Of a DNA stretch of 18,671 bases, positions 13,667-18,671 are shown one piece after another. Under the pieces are notes generated by a model that saw only the letters and a program-made list of their open reading frames with translations, made no database searches and was not told the origin of the DNA. Both the position numbers and the translations under genes were made by a program. Origin of the DNA: DATEXQ01 sp035256745 (GTDB lineage Bacteria; Patescibacteriota; Microgenomatia; UBA8517); assembly GCA_035256745.1 (NCBI GenBank), contig DATEXQ010000003.1, forward strand, positions 1 to 18,671, given 5' to 3'. Numbering within the stretch: position 1 is the first letter of the stretch; each line of letters starts with the position of its first letter.

Positions 13667-16293
13667 AGTTCATCCTCGTCTTTCTCCCACCACCCTTTTA
13701 CTTTCTTTGAAAATCTCGTTGATAAACCTCCGAAAATATTGGAAAATATTTCTCCTCCTTTTATATAAAATAAAAGATATATAAACACTAAAACGGTAAT
13801 TATCCATCCCAAATAATCAAAAAAATTTAAATGATATATGGCATTAACTCTGATTGGATAAGTTGCATCCTGCGGTAAAGGAATATAACTTAATGATGGA
13901 CCGGCTAAATAATGAGGACTTATACCCCTTTTTCCTTTACTGTCTGTCCAAGTAATTTTCCATCTGGGGAACCAGGATTCTTTCCAAACAATTCCCTTTC
14001 CAGGCCCATTTATTTCCCAAATTCTTTCTTCTGGCTTATTTTTGATGAGATTAACATTTCCGATTTTTTCGGGTAACGTTGAAATATTTAAAAGTTTGGT
14101 CAAAAGCAATACTTCTTTTTGATTTCTAAAAGATTCTGCGTGGTAAGGTAAATTCATTGAAGACCAAGTAACATAACCTTTTTGAAATTGCTTTTTTACA
14201 ACCACTGGTTGGTCGAGAACCTTTATTAGAATTTCCACATCTAAACTATCAAGAACTTTTCCCTTCAACAATTTCCAAGGATCATTGCCATAGATGGGTG
14301 GAGAAAATTCCTGTTCATTAATACCCAATTCTTCCGAAATAAAGGTAAAGTTCCAATTATCTTTTATTTCTATAATTTGACCTTGAGCAACTGGGGACCA
14401 AGCTGGCCAACTAAGAAGTTGGGTCTCGGGACCCGCTTCTATATAAACAATTCCTCCATTAACAACATAGTCGAGAATCAAATCTTTCTCTGCCAAAGAA
14501 TCTGTTGGTTTATAATGGTAAAGGAATATATCGGGAAAAAAAGACAATTTTGACCTATCAAACTTGTTGATGTTCTCTCCCCCATAAACAGGGATGACCG
14601 TATCGCTACCAAGACCACCCAATGCAAGACTTCTAACAAAAACTTCGTAATCTTTATCCTGCCCAAAAACCAAAACAGGTGTTGCATTACTTGCAACTAA
14701 TATCGGCTTTGCATTTTTATATTCAAAAAGATAATAGTTCTGTTTCTGATCTGCATATATTTGTTCAAATAAATCCGGTCGAGAAAAAAACTTATCAAAT
14801 TTTGTGTTTCCTGATGCAAAACCAACTGTAAAATACCTTACTCCATACCAATCCAAAAGCCACTGCGCCTCAGGATATCCTCCTTCTTGGGTCCACAAAG
14901 TATACTCTTGAAAAAATTGCCAGTTTTTATACGGAATTCCCTGATAAATATAATCCCTAGTTTGAGAAAGATTGGGATAAAGGAAGTTAAACCAATCAGA
15001 AACAAAGGCGCTATCCGTGCCAAAGCGATATTTTTCATCTAATGGTAATGCTTTAACAGGATCAATTGCGTAAGTTTGTATTTGATTTTTTTCAGTCATG
15101 TTGTAAATGATATATTTTGAATAATTCCGGTTTAGCAAGATGAAAATAATTCCAAAAGAAAATCCAAGCGAAAGAAATACGATAATTAAAGAATATTTAA
15201 ACCTATTAAATACTGCTCCTGTTATTCCTCCAGCAAGTAAACAGGAAAAAATAATTATAAAGGGGAATGCGGCAAACGGTGCAAAACCTGATGCGCTAAA
15301 ACTTCTGGGAAACCAATCAAAATTTCTGCCAAAAGCATAGGCAAAAGCTCCCAATAGCCCTATTGTGAAAGTTGACATTACCGCCCAAAGCCTAGAATTT
15401 AATTTATGTTTGAAAAAAATTAAAATCACACCAGCAGCAAATGTAGCTACCATAAAAACCGTAAAATACAAAGGCAAAGAAAAAAAAGGTTCTTGCGGTA
15501 ATATACTAAAAAGGCTGGAAAATTTAACAGGTCCTCCCAAACTTTGCTCTAAAAACCTTTCCCCTGTTGTAGAGAAAATCATGGGCACATACCAAAAAGA
15601 AGCTAGAAGTAATCCTAAACCTAAAGTTTTAACAAGAATTATTATTTTTTCTTTGAACCCTGGAACCGAAAACAGAGTATAACCTCCGATTGTGGCTACG
15701 GTAAGAGCAGTAAAAAGCATATGAGTGGTCAAGGAAAGACCTAAAAATATAATTAGAAAAATATAAACCCAACGACTGGGTTTTTTAAGATAATAAACAA
15801 ATATCGCCAAAGATAAAGAATAAAAAGCCATACCCCAAATTCTTATGTAATTACCCCCATGTCCCCACCAACTCCAAAGTGCTGGAGTAGTTAGTGCTAA
15901 AAGAGTAATAGGGATTGAAATCCAGGTTCCTGTCCACAAAGACAAGGTGGCAAAGAGACCCAGGGCAAAAATTAGCATACAGGCAAATGCAACCCATGTT
16001 AGCGATGCCTCAACACTTATTCCAAATATTTTGACAAGGAGTGCTGATAAAATGGAACCTGTAGGAGGGTAACTCCAAAGCCAAAAGAAAGTTCCCGAAT
16101 CCCAGGATGGATTCCAGTTGATTTGAGGAAAGCGCGTTAAAATCCAAACAATACGAGTTAAATGAGCATAAGCATCAACTCCTTTGGGAAAACCGCTAAT
16201 CAAAGATAACTTTTGGGCAGTTAGAAATGTTGTTAAAAGAACTAGAATTAGCCCAACTACTAATCCTGCCTTTTGTTTAATTTTTCCCATCAT
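13660..16293 (-). CDS. GT-C-like polytopic membrane protein with GATase-like domain (877 aa)
   Basis: Third member of the large paralog set. An N-terminal helix at about 10-27 is followed by an outside loop with FPKGVD (D40) and WNPSWDSG (60-67). About ten more helices run to roughly residue 390. A soluble region follows, then a GATase-like segment (about 535-630) with TPVLVFGQDKDYEVF and VNGGIVYIEAG, then QKGYVTWSSMN. The beta domain has WKESWFPRW and LAGPSLSYIPLP. A last helix leads to a cytosolic tail ending KGWWEKDEDELQ, nearly the same as in the 914-residue protein. It starts at ATG 16293 (a second ATG follows immediately) and overlaps the upstream 670-residue gene by 17 bases. No gene on its strand follows closely; the convergent radical SAM gene overlaps its stop. 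Probable extracytoplasmic sugar transfer; donor and acceptor unknown. Confidence 0.75.
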   Translation of the reverse strand: MMGKIKQKAGLVVGLILVLLTTFLTAQKLSLISGFPKGVDAYAHLTRIVWILTRFPQINWNPSWDSGTFFWLWSYPPTGSILSALLVKIFGISVEASLTWVAFACMLIFALGLFATLSLWTGTWISIPITLLALTTPALWSWWGHGGNYIRIWGMAFYSLSLAIFVYYLKKPSRWVYIFLIIFLGLSLTTHMLFTALTVATIGGYTLFSVPGFKEKIIILVKTLGLGLLLASFWYVPMIFSTTGERFLEQSLGGPVKFSSLFSILPQEPFFSLPLYFTVFMVATFAAGVILIFFKHKLNSRLWAVMSTFTIGLLGAFAYAFGRNFDWFPRSFSASGFAPFAAFPFIIIFSCLLAGGITGAVFNRFKYSLIIVFLSLGFSFGIIFILLNRNYSKYIIYNMTEKNQIQTYAIDPVKALPLDEKYRFGTDSAFVSDWFNFLYPNLSQTRDYIYQGIPYKNWQFFQEYTLWTQEGGYPEAQWLLDWYGVRYFTVGFASGNTKFDKFFSRPDLFEQIYADQKQNYYLFEYKNAKPILVASNATPVLVFGQDKDYEVFVRSLALGGLGSDTVIPVYGGENINKFDRSKLSFFPDIFLYHYKPTDSLAEKDLILDYVVNGGIVYIEAGPETQLLSWPAWSPVAQGQIIEIKDNWNFTFISEELGINEQEFSPPIYGNDPWKLLKGKVLDSLDVEILIKVLDQPVVVKKQFQKGYVTWSSMNLPYHAESFRNQKEVLLLTKLLNISTLPEKIGNVNLIKNKPEERIWEINGPGKGIVWKESWFPRWKITWTDSKGKRGISPHYLAGPSLSYIPLPQDATYPIRVNAIYHLNFFDYLGWIITVLVFIYLLFYIKGGEIFSNIFGGLSTRFSKKVKGWWEKDEDELQ

Positions 16294-18289
16294 TTTCTTT
16301 AATTATCACTTTTAAAAAAATAGCTAGAAGAATACCTCCAGCGAACAAAAACCATCCCAAATAAAAATCAAGTGTCTGTTTGTAAACAAGAGTAACCTTA
16401 TTGACTCCTGGCTTGGGAGGTCTAATAACTATAAAGCCTAGAGGGTCTTTGACAATTTCCAACCTTTTGGCATTTTCATCATAAGCTCTAAAGCCTTTAT
16501 CAAAACTCATTGCAATGCGAATGCCCTCATTTTTTCCGGTAATACCTTCAATAATATATCTGTCATTATTTAACCTTTTAAAATTAAATTGACTAGAATT
16601 TTCATCTATCCATGAAACGTATAATTTTAAGGCTTCCTTATCAACTCCGTTTTGCGGCACCTTTAGGCTAGCTATTTTATTTAAGTCAACAGGACCTGCC
16701 ATCTCGTGAACAAGTGGAACCTTATAAAGAACCTCTGCTGAATCAATTGTCTCTTCTTTTTCAGTCAATATTCCCTCAAACTTATCCGGATAATTATAAT
16801 CACGATAATAAACGGAACTGCCAAAATTATTAACCAATATCCATTTAAGAGAGAAGATTTTAAGCCAATAAAACGAGGCTTCTCCATCTTTATCAGAAAT
16901 TATTTGATAGCCTGCATGAGGTTCCCAAGGATGTATTGAGGCCTGCCAATGCCCGCCTCTTAGGTGCCAAGTATCTGTTTGCATATTAATCCAAAAGGAA
17001 TAGTTGGCGGAAAGAAATATCCTCTCCAGAGGTAGGATTTTCCCCGAAAGATATTGGTTCATTCTCTTTTCAACGTTTCCCCTATTTGCTCCATCATCAT
17101 ATGAAGTGAAGTACTTTGCTGCAGACCAAGTTTTGAAAGTAAAAAATAAGGTTAAAATAACAAAAAGTGGAATAATATAATCTGCAAACTTAGTTTTCTT
17201 ATGGATTGTTTTGCTTATTCGGGATGCAATAACAGCTAAAAGAGCAACACTTGCCATATCTAGTTCAGGAACATAGCGCCTGGCTTGAGGGGCAAACTCA
17301 ATACCGTACTTATAGAAAGCGACAATCACAAAGAAAGTTAATAAAAACCAAAAAACTAAGGTGGCTATGTAAGGAGAACTGACAAACCTCCGAATGAGAT
17401 AGAGAAATACTCCTATGATAAGTCCTGCCAAACTTATTCCCCAAGGAAAATGCCAAAACAACATTTTTGCAAGCCCTCCGCCTTCTGCTATAAGGTCGGA
17501 TTGGATAAAGCCTGGAGTATACCAAAATGCTGCAAAAAGATAAGACAAAATAAATATCAGGAAAGTTCTGAAAATAATTTCTTTTTTATTTGCTTTGTAT
17601 AAAAAAAAGATGATAAAGATACTTCCCAGAAGCATGCCACCCGCCCAAAGGCCAATGGGATTTGAAATTGCCATAAGCATGATAGAAAGACTTGCTAAAA
17701 TCATCCATGAATATCTTTTAACTTCTAAAAACTTCAGATAAAAAAGACCAGCTAAAGGTATAAAAATCTGGGCAATGGTGTGTGGTCCTTCTCCGTAAAT
17801 AAGAAGAATAATCATCCTCCAAGGAGGGATCTCTTGTCCTGGGAACCTTAAATGTGTCTCTCGAGCATAGGTTAAAAAGTTTCCAATAGGGGGTACAAGG
17901 CTAAAAAGTAAGACTGCCCAAAAAGCGGCCCAAGAATTTTTAGTTAGATGCCTAATAAAGAAAAAGAGACTAACAGGTACTAATGCATAACCAATACCTA
18001 CAACAAGATGGTAACCCTGACCATAGTTTTTTATGAGTGTACCCAGAATTGCAGTTGACACTGTTACCAAAGGAACATAGGAAAACCTCATTGGGAATCC
18101 CGCATACCAATAAGGATTCCACCAAATATGGGGAAAGTTCTGTGCCCACCAACGACCAATAACAATAAATGATACTTCGATTGATTCAACCCAACCCGGC
18201 GTTGACTGTATCAGATATGGGTATATCAAAGCCAAATTAATAACAAAAATTATAACTACAAAAAAAATTACTGTTAGTTTTTTTAGCAT
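16277..18289 (-). CDS. GT-C-like polytopic membrane protein without GATase-like domain (670 aa)
   Basis: Shorter member of the same family. A helix at about 5-25 is followed by a loop with TPGWVE (E35, where the three larger paralogs have Asp) and WNPYWYAG (57-64), a typical 'PTPS-related' pattern. About ten helices run to roughly residue 385. A soluble region has WHLRGGHWQAS and FSLKWILVNNF. A C-terminal beta domain has MSFDKGFRAYDE and DPLGFIVIRPP, aligning with the FYPSWQA and GPALMLVYLP blocks of the paralogs. A final helix and a short charged tail (KENDGKN) end the protein. The GATase-like block of about 100 residues is absent. It starts 12 bases after the preceding gene with no clear Shine-Dalgarno. 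The family name is historical and gives no reason to expect pterin chemistry. Confidence 0.75.
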   Translation of the reverse strand: MLKKLTVIFFVVIIFVINLALIYPYLIQSTPGWVESIEVSFIVIGRWWAQNFPHIWWNPYWYAGFPMRFSYVPLVTVSTAILGTLIKNYGQGYHLVVGIGYALVPVSLFFFIRHLTKNSWAAFWAVLLFSLVPPIGNFLTYARETHLRFPGQEIPPWRMIILLIYGEGPHTIAQIFIPLAGLFYLKFLEVKRYSWMILASLSIMLMAISNPIGLWAGGMLLGSIFIIFFLYKANKKEIIFRTFLIFILSYLFAAFWYTPGFIQSDLIAEGGGLAKMLFWHFPWGISLAGLIIGVFLYLIRRFVSSPYIATLVFWFLLTFFVIVAFYKYGIEFAPQARRYVPELDMASVALLAVIASRISKTIHKKTKFADYIIPLFVILTLFFTFKTWSAAKYFTSYDDGANRGNVEKRMNQYLSGKILPLERIFLSANYSFWINMQTDTWHLRGGHWQASIHPWEPHAGYQIISDKDGEASFYWLKIFSLKWILVNNFGSSVYYRDYNYPDKFEGILTEKEETIDSAEVLYKVPLVHEMAGPVDLNKIASLKVPQNGVDKEALKLYVSWIDENSSQFNFKRLNNDRYIIEGITGKNEGIRIAMSFDKGFRAYDENAKRLEIVKDPLGFIVIRPPKPGVNKVTLVYKQTLDFYLGWFLFAGGILLAIFLKVIIKENDGKN

Positions 18290-18301
18290 TGTAAGAATTT
18301 T

Positions 18302-18671
18302 TTATATTCCCGGCTTGGCAGTTTGTGACCTGATTCCCAAAATGGTTAATGTCGTAAAAGTGACTCCCGTTATTACATATCCGGAAATTTGCCAAAAAAT
18401 ATTAAATCCTTCCCTGGCAATCCAAATATCCCCTTTATTAATTTCTTCCCAAATTCCAAGAACTTGAGAATTCATAAACCAACCCTTACCGAGAATTATT
18501 CCGAATAATAGTATTAGAAAACTTATTACAGTAATCCCGTTTGCCAAAAGTTTACTGCTTACTCTCCCCACTCCTTTTTCCATAAACATTACCCTATCCG
18601 AAATTGCGACTATGCCGATGCTAATTAAACTGGCTAAAGAAATCCCCAGTTCGGATAAGTATCGACTGGGA
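18302..18671 (-). CDS. Unrecognised integral membrane protein, C-terminal part (cut by right edge)
   Basis: The frame is open from the right edge to the TAA at 18302, giving 122 visible residues. Three hydrophobic segments appear: about 9-30 (LGISLASLISIGIVAI), 46-66 (ITVISFLILLFGIIL) and 97-113. They are separated by a charged loop (EKGVGRVSSK) and an amphipathic stretch (IWEEINKGDIW). ATG codons at 18589 and 18583 could begin a short 93-95 residue protein, and AGGG lies 8 bases before the second. However, the frame continues upstream without a stop and encodes another hydrophobic segment, so a truncated longer protein is more likely. It probably shares a transcript with the 670-residue gene 12 bases downstream. 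No family could be assigned. Confidence 0.55.
   Translation of the reverse strand, partial: PSRYLSELGISLASLISIGIVAISDRVMFMEKGVGRVSSKLLANGITVISFLILLFGIILGKGWFMNSQVLGIWEEINKGDIWIAREGFNIFWQISGYVITGVTFTTLTILGIRSQTAKPGI

Noticed and set aside
13592..13675. Short minus-strand frame (23 codons) starting at an ATG in the DEDELQ tail of the 877-aa gene, antisense to the radical SAM 3' end
   Set aside because: It has a plausible ribosome binding sequence, but it is too short, overlaps a real gene, and resembles nothing.
15365..15682. 105-codon lysine-rich plus-strand open frame
   Set aside because: Antisense to the 877-aa gene; the bias is the complement of hydrophobic codons.
6694..18289. Pterin synthase function for the large membrane proteins
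   Set aside because: '6-pyruvoyl-tetrahydropterin synthase-related' is a label often attached to this membrane family. No pterin enzyme motifs are visible and the features fit GT-C/YfhO-like proteins.
1..18671. CRISPR arrays, tRNA or rRNA genes, transposases, attachment sites, strong hairpin terminators
   Set aside because: None seen on reading both strands. The few intergenic gaps are too short and hold no GC-rich hairpin followed by a T run.

Overview
This is an AT-rich bacterial window that is almost entirely coding. No stretch over 300 bases lacks a gene, and the largest gap between genes is 74 bases. It reads as a cell-surface glycan biosynthesis locus. The lineage is inferred, not proven. 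Clues pointing to a Patescibacteria/CPR-type genome (Microgenomates-like) are the AT-rich composition, end-to-end overlapping genes, and several very large 'PTPS-related'/YfhO-like membrane proteins next to sugar-nucleotide genes. TGA is a normal stop codon in many genes here, so this is not one of the lineages that recode UGA as glycine. No rRNA, tRNA, CRISPR array, insertion sequence or attachment site was seen.

Layout, read in the direction of transcription (mostly minus strand, right to left). At the right edge is the 3' end of an unrecognised membrane protein (18302-18671). It is followed by two large polytopic membrane proteins of 670 and 877 residues. A B12-binding-type radical SAM enzyme lies next, alone on the plus strand (12239-13666), and splits the run. 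The minus-strand run then restarts with two more large membrane proteins (909 and 914 residues), a class I methyltransferase, a fused HddC-HddA enzyme, GmhA, GmhB, an extended SDR of the GDP-mannose dehydratase/reductase type, a dolichyl/polyprenyl-phosphate-mannose-synthase-like GT2, a second GT2, and the N-terminal part of a membrane-anchored methyltransferase-like protein cut by the left edge. Most junctions are short overlaps, four of them ATGA.

Functional reading. HddA, GmhA, GmhB and HddC activities are together sufficient for GDP-D-glycero-alpha-D-manno-heptose, starting from sedoheptulose 7-phosphate. Here they are carried by three adjacent genes, with the kinase and guanylyltransferase fused. 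The SDR could convert GDP-heptose toward a 6-deoxy sugar. The DPM-like GT2 could load the sugar onto polyprenyl phosphate. The four GT-C-like membrane proteins are plausible users of lipid-linked sugars outside the membrane. The four are paralogs: they share an acidic residue in the first outside loop, a W-x(6)-G motif 20-22 residues later, and a C-terminal beta domain. Three of them carry an additional GATase-like domain that the fourth lacks. The biosynthetic enzymes are well supported by motifs. The combined heptose-glycan pathway is a hypothesis.
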